A stretch of 64,000 nt of DNA from Streptomyces sp. NA02950 (GTDB taxonomy: Bacteria; Actinomycetota; Actinomycetes; Streptomycetales; Streptomycetaceae). A program made the translations under genes and the position numbers. Within the stretch, counting starts at the first letter, position 1. Each line of letters opens with the position of its first letter. The notes under the pieces are model-generated. The model saw only the letters and a program-made list of their open reading frames with translations. It searched no databases and was not told where the DNA came from. Below are positions 20,481-29,489 of the stretch, in pieces. The stretch covers positions 2,662,501 through 2,726,500 of the forward strand of contig NZ_CP054916.1 of NCBI RefSeq assembly GCF_013364155.1. The letters are read 5' to 3'.

Positions 20481-20513
20481 GGTGAGTTGGATGGGGTTCT
20501 GATTCAACTCACC
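20481..20513 (-). promoter_or_regulatory. Inverted repeat in leader of WXG100 genes
   Basis: Arms GGTGAGTTGGAT (20481-20492) and ATTCAACTCACC (20502-20513) match at 11 of 12 positions around a 9-base spacer, between the candidate promoter and the start codon. It may be an operator or an RNA hairpin in the leader. Confidence 0.6.
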
Positions 20514-20519
20514 ACTGAA

Positions 20520-20547
20520 TTCCTACCTACCGTAGGCCAACTGGCAA
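20520..20547 (-). promoter_or_regulatory. Candidate promoter of the WXG100 pair
   Basis: Read on the minus strand, TTGCCA (20542-20547) and TAGGAA (20520-20525) are 16 bases apart, close to the housekeeping sigma consensus. They lie about 65 bases before the first WXG100 start. Confidence 0.4.
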
Positions 20548-20570
20548 CCCCTCGCCTTTCGCCCACACCG

Positions 20571-21830
20571 TCATAGGGCATCACGGCGCCTGATGACGGC
20601 AAAGGCGACCGCACCCCCGACCACAACGGCGACACCGGCTCCCAAAGCGATCCACAGCGTGGTGTTGCCACCGTTGCCGCCATCGCTCGCCTTGGTCTCC
20701 TTATCGGGCTGCTGGACTCCCTGCTTGCCCGCGTCCGAACCGGAGGACTGTGTCTGTGATCCAGCGTCCGGAGACTTAGACGCAGAAGGGGAGGGATTTG
20801 GTTTCGTCGCGCCCTCGCGAGCGAGCAACGGATTGGTACTGGCGGGGCCAGGGTCTCCCTCGCCGTCGAGAAGGACCTTACGGGGACGAACGGAGCCGTA
20901 TCCGACGTAACTGCTGGGAATCTCGCCGGTCTTGGGCTTGGCTGCGGTCTGCATCATGACCCGGAGGACCTGGTTGTTGGTCCACTTGGGGTGCTTGGCC
21001 CAGATGAGGGCGGCGGAGGCGGAGGTGAGGGCGGTGGCTTGGCTGGTGCCTTGCCCCTTGCAGATGCCTTTGGACTTATTGCAGTGCTCGGCGATGTCTT
21101 CCCCGACTGCTACCAACGACACACTGTCATTGGCACTCGAGAACTTGGTGGCCTTACCGTTCTTGTCGATGGCGCCCACGCCCACGACACCTGAAAGCGA
21201 AGCGGGATAGAGCCTCAAGTTGTCTTTGCTGCCGTCGTTCCCTGCACCCGCAAAGACCAAGCTCCCCTTCTTGAGCGCATAGTTCACAGCAGCCTGGGTC
21301 TTGGCGAAGAACTCGGGCTCTCCCGAGGAAGCCAGGGAAATATTGAGAACCCGCGCCCCATGATCGACAGCATACCGAATCGCCCTACCAATCACTGACC
21401 CCACGGATTCAGTTCGCGTGTCGATCAGCGACGCCTTTACAGGAAGGATCTTCGCTTGAGGAGCAAGCCCCTGTATGCCGCCTCCAGCCCCCGTTCCAGC
21501 GATGAGTCCTGCCATGTTCGACCCATGCCCATCCGGGTCCTGATGCGGATCCGTTCCCCGGCGGGACGCATCTGACCCTTTAAGCAGCTGACCACGCAAT
21601 TCAGGGAGGGAGGCGTTGACCCCCGTGTCAATGACGGCAACGGTAATGCCTTTCCCTTTGCTCACCTTCCACATCTGCTCGGCCTGCATGGCCTCCAGGT
21701 ACCACTGCTGAGACCTGATGTCCTCCGCGACTGCCACCGGTGCAAGGCCGCTCATCGCCACAAGACCGGCTCCCAGCAGCGCAAGAGCCGACAAGGAACG
21801 CTGACGCGCTCCGTAGTTCCGAAATGGCAT
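20571..21830 (-). CDS. mycP: Mycosin-type subtilisin protease, first copy
   Basis: Membrane-anchored serine protease of type VII secretion, 419 residues. A signal peptide (about residues 10-35, ending VAVAED) precedes an S8 domain with Asp68 (VIDTGV), His102 (DGHGSNMAG) and Ser263 (GQGTSQATA); the oxyanion Asn is in AGAGNDG. A Pro/Ser/Lys linker leads to one C-terminal helix (WIALGAGVAVVVGGAVAFAV) and RRRDAL, the mycosin layout. ATG at 21830 has GAGGAG upstream. It follows the long WXG-type gene by 41 bp. The Ser motif GTSQATA departs from the common GTSFAAP. Codon use is less biased than in the core genes. Confidence 0.92.
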   Translation of the reverse strand: MPFRNYGARQRSLSALALLGAGLVAMSGLAPVAVAEDIRSQQWYLEAMQAEQMWKVSKGKGITVAVIDTGVNASLPELRGQLLKGSDASRRGTDPHQDPDGHGSNMAGLIAGTGAGGGIQGLAPQAKILPVKASLIDTRTESVGSVIGRAIRYAVDHGARVLNISLASSGEPEFFAKTQAAVNYALKKGSLVFAGAGNDGSKDNLRLYPASLSGVVGVGAIDKNGKATKFSSANDSVSLVAVGEDIAEHCNKSKGICKGQGTSQATALTSASAALIWAKHPKWTNNQVLRVMMQTAAKPKTGEIPSSYVGYGSVRPRKVLLDGEGDPGPASTNPLLAREGATKPNPSPSASKSPDAGSQTQSSGSDAGKQGVQQPDKETKASDGGNGGNTTLWIALGAGVAVVVGGAVAFAVIRRRDAL

Positions 21831-21871
21831 AAGTGAGTGTTCTCCTCGGCCTTGCACCAGTGGCGGACGCG

Positions 21872-23482
21872 TCAGTCAATCACCGGCGGGACGGTGTCGC
21901 GCCGCCCTCCGGTCCAGGTCTCTTCATCTTCCTGAAGGTAGTCGGGCCTGCTTCCGTTCTGGTCCTGCCGGTCACCAGGGCGGGCCGCTCCGGCGCGAGA
22001 CGGAACGGTTCCCGGGGTCTGGGCGTTGCGCACCAGGCCCGTTCCTCCGGGAGTGAACTCGGACCGCCCCTTGCCTGATGCGCGCGGGCTTCCGGTGACC
22101 CCTCCCGGCTCCGAAGAGACGCGCCGGGCCCCCGTGCCACCGGGGCCGTGCGGACCCCCCGTGGCCGGGTGAGAACCCGTCCCGACGGGGCCACGCACCG
22201 GCATTCCGCGCTCTTCGCCCACAACCGTGGTCCGCGGCAAGCGCTGACCGTTCGTCGGCCCCTTCCCGTTCGGGCGGTCGACCATGCCACCGCGCTCAGA
22301 GGCAAGGCGGCGACCGGCACCGTTGGGGCCGGGGGTAGTCGGGCCCGTGTGGTGCGGATGGTATCCCCCACCCATAGGGTTTCGTCCCATGAGGGGGCGC
22401 TCTTCACCGACGACAGGAGTCTTCGGAAGCCGGGAAACCGGACCCCGCGGCGGACGGGAGAGACTGGTGATGCCGTCCTGGGGTCCGATACGCGGCGGGG
22501 TCAGCGGTCGGCCCGTCGGTCCCGGGGGCGTTCCGAACGGCCCCCGAAGGGGGGAAGGCTTGGGCCCTCCACGCAGAGCCGGAGGAACGTTCGGCATGCG
22601 GGTGGTCCCCGGCGGAAGCCCGCGACCAGTCCCCGGCACGACGGGACCGGGCACGGGGAGGAAGGGGCCCGCGCCGGTGGTGCGCTGCTCGGGTCCCACG
22701 GGCGGTGTCGTGGGCAAGCTCGGTCGTTCGATGGGATCCACGGGCGGCGCGGTCGTCGTGGAGTCGATGTTCGTGCCCGTCACCGGAGGTGCGGTCGCCG
22801 CCCCGACGCCGGAGCCGACCTGTCCATCACTACCGACACCCGGGTGGCTGATCGGCGTGACGCCCCCACCGTCAGACGAGTGGGGAGCACTGGCGAAGGA
22901 CTTCGAGGGAACGGTCCCCCCACCTCCACCCGCAGCGGCGGCATAGCTGTTTTCGCCACCGGAAGGGCTTTGCCCAGCACCGACCCCACCACCAGCTTGC
23001 TCCGGCAGCAGCGGAAAGTTCGGCTTGTCGAGCCCCGAGATGTCCGTATGGGCCGTCTCGTAGTAATTGTCCAGCCGGTCCATCGCCTTGAGGGCTTCTT
23101 GATGGTCGTCGTGGGCCGCCGCCTTCTCCTCGGCGCTCAGGCCCTTGGTGTCCGCGTGCTTCGGCGGAGTGACATGGGCCTGGGCGTCGTACAGGCCCTG
23201 GCCCGCCACACCCATGTTGGTTCCGACGAGCAGGGTGTACTCGGCCATCAGGCGGGTCTGCTTGACCAGCTTCTGACCCCACTCCCGGTAGGCCTGCGCG
23301 GCTTCGCCTTCCCAATCGACATCCGCGTACTTGAGGTGGGCGTCCAGCTCGTCGGCGAGCTCGTGGAGGGGAATGTAAGTGTCGCCCAGCGCCGTCCCCA
23401 CCTCCGTCAGCTTGGACGGCTTCGCGGTGGCGATCATGTTGTACAGCTCTGCGTGGCTGACGCCTTCGAACTTGCCCGGCAT
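21872..23482 (-). CDS. Long WXG-type ESX protein with Pro/Gly-rich tail
   Basis: A 536-residue probable type VII substrate. The first 130 residues are helical, with WEG at 57-59 followed by AAQAYREWG, the WXG turn. From about 165 to 510 the chain is Pro/Gly/Thr-rich and probably disordered, including two related segments of about 58 residues (each opening with VVGEER). It ends in a compact acidic and aromatic tail (DYLQEDEETWTGGRR, then VPPVID). Lying between a coiled-coil gene 15 bp upstream and a mycosin 41 bp downstream, it is likely co-expressed with both. Cleavage by the adjacent mycosin is conceivable but inferred. Confidence 0.85.
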   Translation of the reverse strand: MPGKFEGVSHAELYNMIATAKPSKLTEVGTALGDTYIPLHELADELDAHLKYADVDWEGEAAQAYREWGQKLVKQTRLMAEYTLLVGTNMGVAGQGLYDAQAHVTPPKHADTKGLSAEEKAAAHDDHQEALKAMDRLDNYYETAHTDISGLDKPNFPLLPEQAGGGVGAGQSPSGGENSYAAAAGGGGGTVPSKSFASAPHSSDGGGVTPISHPGVGSDGQVGSGVGAATAPPVTGTNIDSTTTAPPVDPIERPSLPTTPPVGPEQRTTGAGPFLPVPGPVVPGTGRGLPPGTTRMPNVPPALRGGPKPSPLRGPFGTPPGPTGRPLTPPRIGPQDGITSLSRPPRGPVSRLPKTPVVGEERPLMGRNPMGGGYHPHHTGPTTPGPNGAGRRLASERGGMVDRPNGKGPTNGQRLPRTTVVGEERGMPVRGPVGTGSHPATGGPHGPGGTGARRVSSEPGGVTGSPRASGKGRSEFTPGGTGLVRNAQTPGTVPSRAGAARPGDRQDQNGSRPDYLQEDEETWTGGRRDTVPPVID

Positions 23483-23497
23483 CTAACGCTTCCCCCC

Positions 23498-23974
23498 TCA
23501 CGTCGGGTCGCCGTCGACTTGTTCACTGCCGTGCTTCCCACCGTCGTCGCCGTGATCGCCCTTCTTGACGGCCTCGGGGTCGCGGTAGTGCTCCCTCGTC
23601 CGTTCCGCGATCTCTTGCATTCGACGGGCCTGCTCGGCGTCCAGCCCGTTGAAGCTCTTGTCGACGACGAGCGCCATGAGGCCGAACGCCTCGATCTGGT
23701 CGTTGAAGGTCTTCCAGAGTGTGTCCAGGTCGGCGTGGACCTTCTCGTACAAGTTGGCCAGGTCGTCGGCCGAAGTGAACTCCTTGCCCGAGCCGTACGC
23801 GTCCCGGGTGATGGACTGTTCCGAAATCTGCTTCTTCGAGGCTGGGGTCTTCTCGAGATCGGTCAGTATCCTCTCGACCCGCTCCTGGAGCTTGACGAGC
23901 TTCTCCGCCTTCTTGACCAGCCTCTTACCGAAAGGTGTGTCAGGCGCAGACCCCGGATCAACCGGACGACTCAC
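23498..23974 (-). CDS. Helical ESX-associated protein, unknown
   Basis: A 158-residue, strongly charged and mostly helical protein. A coiled-coil-like stretch lies at about 18-50 (KRLVKKAEKLVKLQERVERI), another helix at 65-125, and a hydrophilic Gly/Asp/Lys tail ends it. It lies 15 bp before the long WXG-type gene and is the first gene of the block, with a candidate promoter at 24021-24049. No WXG motif is present. Position and shape suggest a chaperone or co-secreted partner, which is inference. Confidence 0.75.
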   Translation of the reverse strand: MSRPVDPGSAPDTPFGKRLVKKAEKLVKLQERVERILTDLEKTPASKKQISEQSITRDAYGSGKEFTSADDLANLYEKVHADLDTLWKTFNDQIEAFGLMALVVDKSFNGLDAEQARRMQEIAERTREHYRDPEAVKKGDHGDDGGKHGSEQVDGDPT

Positions 23975-24020
23975 GCTGTACCTCCCCGTACCCCGTATGA
24001 CACCGACGATGTCCTACGCC

Positions 24021-24049
24021 ACTCTAGCCACTCGACGTGGACACCCCAA
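24021..24049 (-). promoter_or_regulatory. Candidate promoter of the ESX substrate block
   Basis: On the minus strand TTGGGG (24044-24049) and TAGAGT (24021-24026) are 17 bases apart; TAGAGT fits the Streptomyces -10 consensus exactly. The element lies 47 bases before the start at 23974. Confidence 0.45.
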
Positions 24050-24145
24050 CTCCCAAGTAGCGCAGTTCACTCGACAGTCCCGTAACAGACACCGGTCCCG
24101 GCGCACGTTACCGAGCACACCACACTCCGATCTGAGTACGCATAC

Positions 24146-25426
24146 CTATTTCGCGGCCCGGCGGCGCCGCTGCTCGTTGAGCACGGTCGCCAGGCCCGCG
24201 GTGACGGCGACGAGGACAACAGCACCGCCGAGGACGTACGTGGCGAGGCGTTCCTTGCGCTCCTGGGGGGTCTCGCCGACCGTCAGGGGAGCGGGGTCCG
24301 GGGAGTCGACGTCGGCGGCGGCGTCCTTGTCGAGGGTGACGTGGTCGATGGCCTCGTCGTCCTCAGTAAGGGCGCGGACCGGGTCGACGACTCCCCAACC
24401 CACTCGCGCGTCACGGCCGTTGATGGCACGCTCGGCGGTCTGCTCGATCTGGGCGACGACCTCGTTCTGCTTCCAGTCGGGATGTTTCGCCCGGATGAGG
24501 GCCGCGACGCCCGCGACGTAGGGGGCGGAGAAGCTGGTGCCGTTGTCGACGCATTGGCCGCCCTTGGGGACGGTGGAGACCATTTCGACGCCGGGCGCCG
24601 CCACGTCGACGAAGTCGCCGGACTGGGAGAAGGCCGCCCGCTCGTTGTTGCGGTCGGAGGCACCCACCGCGAGGACTCCGTCGTAGGCCGCGGGATAGGT
24701 CTCCCGCAGCTTTCCGTCGACGCCGTCGTTTCCGGCGGAGGCGACCACGACGACATTCGCGTTCAGGGCATCCCGGACGGCACGTTGCAGATTGTTGTTG
24801 GCCCGGAGCGGTTTGGCGGTGTCCTGGGAGATATTGATGACCCGGGCGCCCGACTTGACCGCTCTGTCGATGGCGGTGGCCATGGTGTCGGTCGTGCCGG
24901 ATCCCTTTTCGTCGTTCTGGCGAATCGGGATGATTCTCGCCTTGGGCGCGATGCCGACGAATCCGGTGTCGGGGTGGGGACGGGCGGCGATGATGCCCGC
25001 GACCTTGGTGCCGTGGCCGACCGGGTCGTCGGTGCCGTTGCCCTTCTTCCCCTTCTCCATCCGGTCTTTCTTCTTCTTGCGCGTGTCAAGGACTTCCCCG
25101 CCGAGTTTGGTGTCGACGGCGTCCTTCAGCTGCTCGTTGGTGTTGTCCACGCCCGTGTCGATGACCGCGACCTTCACCGGACGGCCGTTCTTCTCCGCGC
25201 CCCTGGTGTCCTGCCACAGCTGGTCGAGCATGACCCGCTGGAGCGACCAGGGGGTGCCCTTGATGGGCTTGGCGGGATAGGTGCACTGGCCGTTGCCGGC
25301 CAGGGACACGACCGCGGCCGGGGACGGCGCCAGGGGGCCGCTCGCGGCGGACAGGGCCGTGAGGGAGGCCGCGGCCGACAGGGCCAGGGGTCGGGTGACG
25401 CGCCGCTTGCGCTGGGGATTCCTCAT
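24146..25426 (-). CDS. mycP: Mycosin-type subtilisin protease, second copy
   Basis: Second membrane-anchored S8 protease of the locus, 426 residues. A signal peptide with a basic start (MRNPQRKRRV) is followed by Asp90 (VIDTGV), His138 (VGHGTKVAG) and Ser298 (NGTSFSAPYVAG). A C-terminal helix (ATYVLGGAVVLVAVTAGLA) and a basic tail end the protein. A Lys-rich insertion (RKKKKDRMEKGKKG, about 117-129) sits before the catalytic His. The start at 25426 lies 4 bp after the eccB stop, so the two are coupled. Its standard active-site motif and linkage to eccB make it the likelier core mycosin. Confidence 0.94.
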   Translation of the reverse strand: MRNPQRKRRVTRPLALSAAASLTALSAASGPLAPSPAAVVSLAGNGQCTYPAKPIKGTPWSLQRVMLDQLWQDTRGAEKNGRPVKVAVIDTGVDNTNEQLKDAVDTKLGGEVLDTRKKKKDRMEKGKKGNGTDDPVGHGTKVAGIIAARPHPDTGFVGIAPKARIIPIRQNDEKGSGTTDTMATAIDRAVKSGARVINISQDTAKPLRANNNLQRAVRDALNANVVVVASAGNDGVDGKLRETYPAAYDGVLAVGASDRNNERAAFSQSGDFVDVAAPGVEMVSTVPKGGQCVDNGTSFSAPYVAGVAALIRAKHPDWKQNEVVAQIEQTAERAINGRDARVGWGVVDPVRALTEDDEAIDHVTLDKDAAADVDSPDPAPLTVGETPQERKERLATYVLGGAVVLVAVTAGLATVLNEQRRRRAAK

Positions 25427-25430
25427 GGCC

Positions 25431-26999
25431 TCAGGACCCCTGCGGCTGCCGGGCGCTGTTCTTGTCCAGCCGCGGACCACGGGGCAGGAACTCGGACCAG
25501 GTGTCGGGCACCGGCACCGGGTTCACCTCCTTGTAACCGAGCCGCTGCTTGGCCTCCTCGGGGTTCTGCTGAGCCGAATTGGCCGCGGACTCGTCGGCGG
25601 GATCGGCACCGATCTTCGACTTGCCGGAACCGCTGTCGTTGTTGGACTGGACGGCGTAGCGCAGTCCGGTGTCGGTCACCAGGAACACCGAACCGTTCTT
25701 GACCTGGGTGCCCTTGATCTGGCGGAAGAGAACGCCGGAGCCGGGGGTGACATAGGCGCTGGTGGCACCGTCCGGAATGGCGGCCGGGAAATCACGGCCG
25801 GCCCAGGTGGCCGTCCTGGGGTCGCCCTTCGCGCTGACGCCGCGCAGGACGCTGCAACTCGTGTCGCGCGCGCCGCCACCGAGCTCAGGGGCGACGGAAT
25901 TGGCCTGGTCGGGGATCTGGTCGGGCCACTTGTAGCCGCCGTAGAACTCCTCGCCGTCCGAGGTGAAGGTGGCGGCGTTCACCTTCTCCGCGCGGCCCTT
26001 CTGATCCATGCCGACCAGCTGCCTGCTGCTGAGCAGCAGCTTGGCGACGAACTCCGAGATGCGCTGCACCTTGCCCTGGAGCACCACGTAGTTCTGCTTA
26101 CCGGTGCCGGTCGATGCCTCCAGAACCATGCCGACCTTGTTGGCCTTCTCACCGAGGCTGGGCACGCCGGCATCGGCACCGATCCTTCCCGGGATCTTCG
26201 GGAAGGTGATGGGCTTGCCGTCGTGGAAGGTCCGCAGCCAGTCGTTGGTCACCCGCTGCGGCTTCGCGCCGTCGTGGAAGACGGTGCGCAGCAGCAGGCT
26301 GTAGATGTCCGGGGAGGTCTTCTTGAGGTCGGGGCCGCCGATGAGGTACTTGGTGCCCTTCGGGTCGACGAGATAGCGCACATGGTTCTGGTCCTCCACA
26401 TAGAGGGCCTGGCCGCCGCGCAGCGCCTGCGAGCCGTGCAGCTTCTTCAGCTTGGGGTCGCGGTCGGAGAAGAGGAAGACCGCTTTCTGCGTGGTCTTCC
26501 CGTTTCCGCCCGGCTGTTCGCAGACGGCCCATTCCATCTGCTTCTTCGCCTCGTCGGCCGAGGGCAACCGGTCCGGGGCGTAGGGAATGCCGATCGTCGG
26601 GCCGCGCGGGATATGGCCGTTGTCGAGTTCGGATTCCTTCACCTTGACGATGCTCGACTTGTCGGGGTCGAGCAACAGCTTGGCGGAGGCGAAGTTGAGG
26701 ACGGGGTGGAGCTGGACCTTCCCGTCGGTCTTGAGCACGACGTAGCGGGTGGTGGAGTCGCTGCCGACGACGACGTGCGAGGCGACGTCGTCCCAGCCCT
26801 TGGGAGCCACCGGTTTGAACATGCCCCAGGCGCCGAATCCGGCCAGGATCAGGGCCCCGATGACCACTCCGGGGAGCACCGCGCGCAGCGGGCGCGGAGC
26901 GCCCTCCTCGGTGCCGCTCGGCGTGGGTTGCAAGAACGCGGCGACTGTCCGCTTCTTCGCAAAGATATAGGCGTTGAGTTCATCCCGCCGTGATGCCAT
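25431..26999 (-). CDS. eccB: Type VII secretion protein EccB
   Basis: Core ESX membrane component, 522 residues. It has a short cytosolic N-terminus with the family opening RRDELNAYIFAKKR, one membrane helix at 41-62 and a large extracytoplasmic domain of repeated beta units. Cys residues near QLP...CEQPGG and DTSCSVL may form a disulfide, which stabilises EccB in other systems. The C-terminal tail is Asp/Pro-rich. It is divergent from eccE across a 181-bp spacer and leads the eccB-mycP unit. Confidence 0.95.
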   Translation of the reverse strand: MASRRDELNAYIFAKKRTVAAFLQPTPSGTEEGAPRPLRAVLPGVVIGALILAGFGAWGMFKPVAPKGWDDVASHVVVGSDSTTRYVVLKTDGKVQLHPVLNFASAKLLLDPDKSSIVKVKESELDNGHIPRGPTIGIPYAPDRLPSADEAKKQMEWAVCEQPGGNGKTTQKAVFLFSDRDPKLKKLHGSQALRGGQALYVEDQNHVRYLVDPKGTKYLIGGPDLKKTSPDIYSLLLRTVFHDGAKPQRVTNDWLRTFHDGKPITFPKIPGRIGADAGVPSLGEKANKVGMVLEASTGTGKQNYVVLQGKVQRISEFVAKLLLSSRQLVGMDQKGRAEKVNAATFTSDGEEFYGGYKWPDQIPDQANSVAPELGGGARDTSCSVLRGVSAKGDPRTATWAGRDFPAAIPDGATSAYVTPGSGVLFRQIKGTQVKNGSVFLVTDTGLRYAVQSNNDSGSGKSKIGADPADESAANSAQQNPEEAKQRLGYKEVNPVPVPDTWSEFLPRGPRLDKNSARQPQGS

Positions 27000-27180
27000 G
27001 TTTAGCCGCTTCTCCCCGCTTTTCGGCCTCGGTAGTCAGGTGGCCTGCCCTCGGACCGGTCTCGTACCGACCCTCTACTATGCCGGTAGTCAATTGACTC
27101 ATGGTGCTCGGGGACACTCTTGGGGAAGACCAACGACCGAGCCGTTGGGGCGGGTTTCGGACTGTAAGGGGCTGACGGGG

Positions 27181-28524
27181 ATGGCTGCCGCAACGCGCGC
27201 ACGTACCGCGAGGAGCGCGTCCGGCCGACGCACACCGAGCGGACCCGGTGCGCCGACTCCCGCCCCGGCTCCGGCCCGGGGCGCGGCCCCGGGTTCCGTG
27301 ACCCCGCGCCCGCTGCCCCGTCCCGGCAGCCTGGGCCCGCTGCGGCTCCAGCAGCTCGTGCTCGTGGAGGTGGCCGCGGCGATCGTGCTGGTGGCCTGGG
27401 TCATCGATGAACTGATGCTGGTCGCGGCGGCGGTGGTGGGCGTGGTGCTGGTGCTGGTGGCCGTGGTGAGCCGCCATCAGCAGCCGATTCCGGAGTGGCT
27501 GAGCACGGCCCTGGCGCTGCGCAGGCGTCAGCGGCGGGCGTCGCAGCCGGTCGACGAGGGCACCGACCCGGGCTTCACGCCCGCCGTCGAGTGCGAGCCC
27601 GCCCTGCGGACGTACACGTACACCGACCGGGAGCGCCGCGCGGTGGGCATGGTCGGGGACGGCACCTTCCTGACCGCCGTCATCCAGGTGGAGGCGGTGG
27701 ACGCGCCGCTGCGCCCGCAGCGGGCCCAGCGTCCGCTGCCGCTCGCGCTGCTGCGCGACGCCCTGGACGTGGACGGGATCCTGCTGGAGTCGGTTCAGGT
27801 GGTCCAGCACGCGATGACCGCGCCCGCGCCCCATCTGCCCGCGCAGGCGGTGGCGGTGCGCAACTACGGCCCGTTGCAGGAGCACACCGGCGCGCCGTCC
27901 ACCCGGCTGACCTGGGTGGCGCTGAAGTTCGACCCGGAGCTGTGCCCGGAGGCCGTGGAAGCGCGCGGTGGCGGTCTGGAGGGTGCGCAGCGGTGTGTGC
28001 TGCGTACGGCCGACCAGCTCGCGAGCCGGTTGCAGGGGGCCGGTTTCGGGGTGACGCTGCTGACGGAGGAGGCGCTGACCGCGGCCATCTCCACCGCCGC
28101 GAGCGTCAATCCGATGGCGACCGCCCAGGCCCGGCAGACCAACACCCTCTCGCGGCGCACCGTGGAGAGCTCCCGCACCTGGCGCTGCGACGACCGCTGG
28201 CACACCACCTACTGGGTGGGCCGCTGGCCGCAGATGGGGCCGAGTGCCGCACCACTCCCCCAGCTGGCCGCGCTGCTGACCTCGCTGCCCGCGCTGGCCA
28301 CAACCCTGAGCCTCACCCTGCGCCGCGGCGGCACCCAGGGCGGGCGGCACGCTCCGACGGTGAGCGGGCATGTGCGGATCACCGGCCGCAGCGCCGATGA
28401 ACTGGTGCAGATCCGGCGCGAATTGCTGCGCACCGCGCGCGGGGTGCGGGTCGGGCTCGTACGGCTGGACCGCGAGCAGGTGCCCGGTGTCCTCGCCACT
28501 CTGCCCCTGGGAGGGACCCACTGA
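27181..28524 (+). CDS. eccE: Type VII secretion protein EccE
   Basis: Peripheral ESX membrane-complex component, 447 residues. A Pro/Ala/Arg-rich cytosolic N-terminus (1-50) precedes two membrane helices (about 59-77 and 78-97) and a C-terminal domain with RTYTYTDRERRAVGM and a conserved-looking tail (VRVGLVRLDREQVPGVLATLPLG). I chose ATG at 27181; the frame extends upstream to 26974 into the eccB start without plausible protein. The stop overlaps the next gene by one base. The EccE call rests on topology, context and general resemblance. Confidence 0.85.
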   Translation: MAAATRARTARSASGRRTPSGPGAPTPAPAPARGAAPGSVTPRPLPRPGSLGPLRLQQLVLVEVAAAIVLVAWVIDELMLVAAAVVGVVLVLVAVVSRHQQPIPEWLSTALALRRRQRRASQPVDEGTDPGFTPAVECEPALRTYTYTDRERRAVGMVGDGTFLTAVIQVEAVDAPLRPQRAQRPLPLALLRDALDVDGILLESVQVVQHAMTAPAPHLPAQAVAVRNYGPLQEHTGAPSTRLTWVALKFDPELCPEAVEARGGGLEGAQRCVLRTADQLASRLQGAGFGVTLLTEEALTAAISTAASVNPMATAQARQTNTLSRRTVESSRTWRCDDRWHTTYWVGRWPQMGPSAAPLPQLAALLTSLPALATTLSLTLRRGGTQGGRHAPTVSGHVRITGRSADELVQIRRELLRTARGVRVGLVRLDREQVPGVLATLPLGGTH

Positions 28525-29357
28525 TGGCCACGCCGACGACCGCCCCCTACGGAGCCTCTGCCCCGTACGGAGCTTCTGCACCCTACGGAGCCCCCGTCCC
28601 GGCCGCCGCTCCCGGCGGAGCGGGCGATCCGGCCGCCCCCGCCCCCGCCCCGCGCAGGATGCGGCGCGGCTTCGGGCTGATCGGGCCCCGGCGGCAGCCG
28701 CACGAGCTGTCCCCGGAGCAGTTCGACGCACTGGCGCTGCCGATCGGCGACGACGGGGTGGTGATCGGCATAGGCGCCCGGGACCAGCCCGCGGTGCTCG
28801 GTCTGCACCGCCCGACGCCGTTCAACATCCTGCTGGTCGGCGGGTTGTGGACGGCGCAGGTCATCGGGTTGCGCGCGGTGGCCACGGGTGCGCGGGTCAC
28901 CGTCGAGACCGGCCGTCGTCAGATGTGGACCGGGCTGACCCAGGCGGCGAACGGCGGCCACGAGAGCATCACCCTCCACGACGTGGGCCGGGTGCCGCCG
29001 CAGGGGGCGTCGATCGGCAGTCCGGTGCTGGTGATCCGGGACGCGGGGATGCGGCCGCCGCGGGGCCGGGTGTCCGCGGCGCCCTGGCAGTCGGTACTGA
29101 CGCTGCTGCCCTATCTGAGCCCGGTCGCACCGCGGCTGATGGAGAACGCGGATCTGGTCGGTGTGCAGCGGGTCTCCCCCGACGAGGCCGCTCAGGTCGG
29201 GAAGATCATGGGACTGCCGGGCCCGGACGTCGAGTCGCTGTCCACGCTGCCGGACGGGGTCACGCTGTGGTGCAACCGCCGCTCGCGGCTGTATGTGGCC
29301 CTGCATCCCACCGATGTGGAGACAGGACTGCTGGGCGGCCCGCGCCGGATGGACTGA
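28524..29357 (+). CDS. ESX-locus accessory protein, unknown
   Basis: A 277-residue protein translationally coupled to eccE (stop/start overlap TGATG). The first 45 residues are low complexity with three APYGAS-like units. A basic RRMRRGFGLIGPRR patch follows, then a mixed alpha/beta domain without membrane helices. Hydrophobic strands include FNILLVGGLWTAQVIGLRAV and PVLVIRDAG. I recognise no catalytic motif. Fused expression with EccE suggests a cytosolic partner of the secretion complex. Confidence 0.8.
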   Translation: MATPTTAPYGASAPYGASAPYGAPVPAAAPGGAGDPAAPAPAPRRMRRGFGLIGPRRQPHELSPEQFDALALPIGDDGVVIGIGARDQPAVLGLHRPTPFNILLVGGLWTAQVIGLRAVATGARVTVETGRRQMWTGLTQAANGGHESITLHDVGRVPPQGASIGSPVLVIRDAGMRPPRGRVSAAPWQSVLTLLPYLSPVAPRLMENADLVGVQRVSPDEAAQVGKIMGLPGPDVESLSTLPDGVTLWCNRRSRLYVALHPTDVETGLLGGPRRMD

Positions 29358-29489
29358 ATCCGTCTCGGCTCACCGTGCGTCTCTCCCCGGTGTGTTCTCC
29401 GTGTTCGATTGCCGCCGCCCGCGGGGTGGATCAGACTTGTCACCGTCGGGCGGACGGATGTCCGCGGTATGTGAAGGGAATCTCCACCC

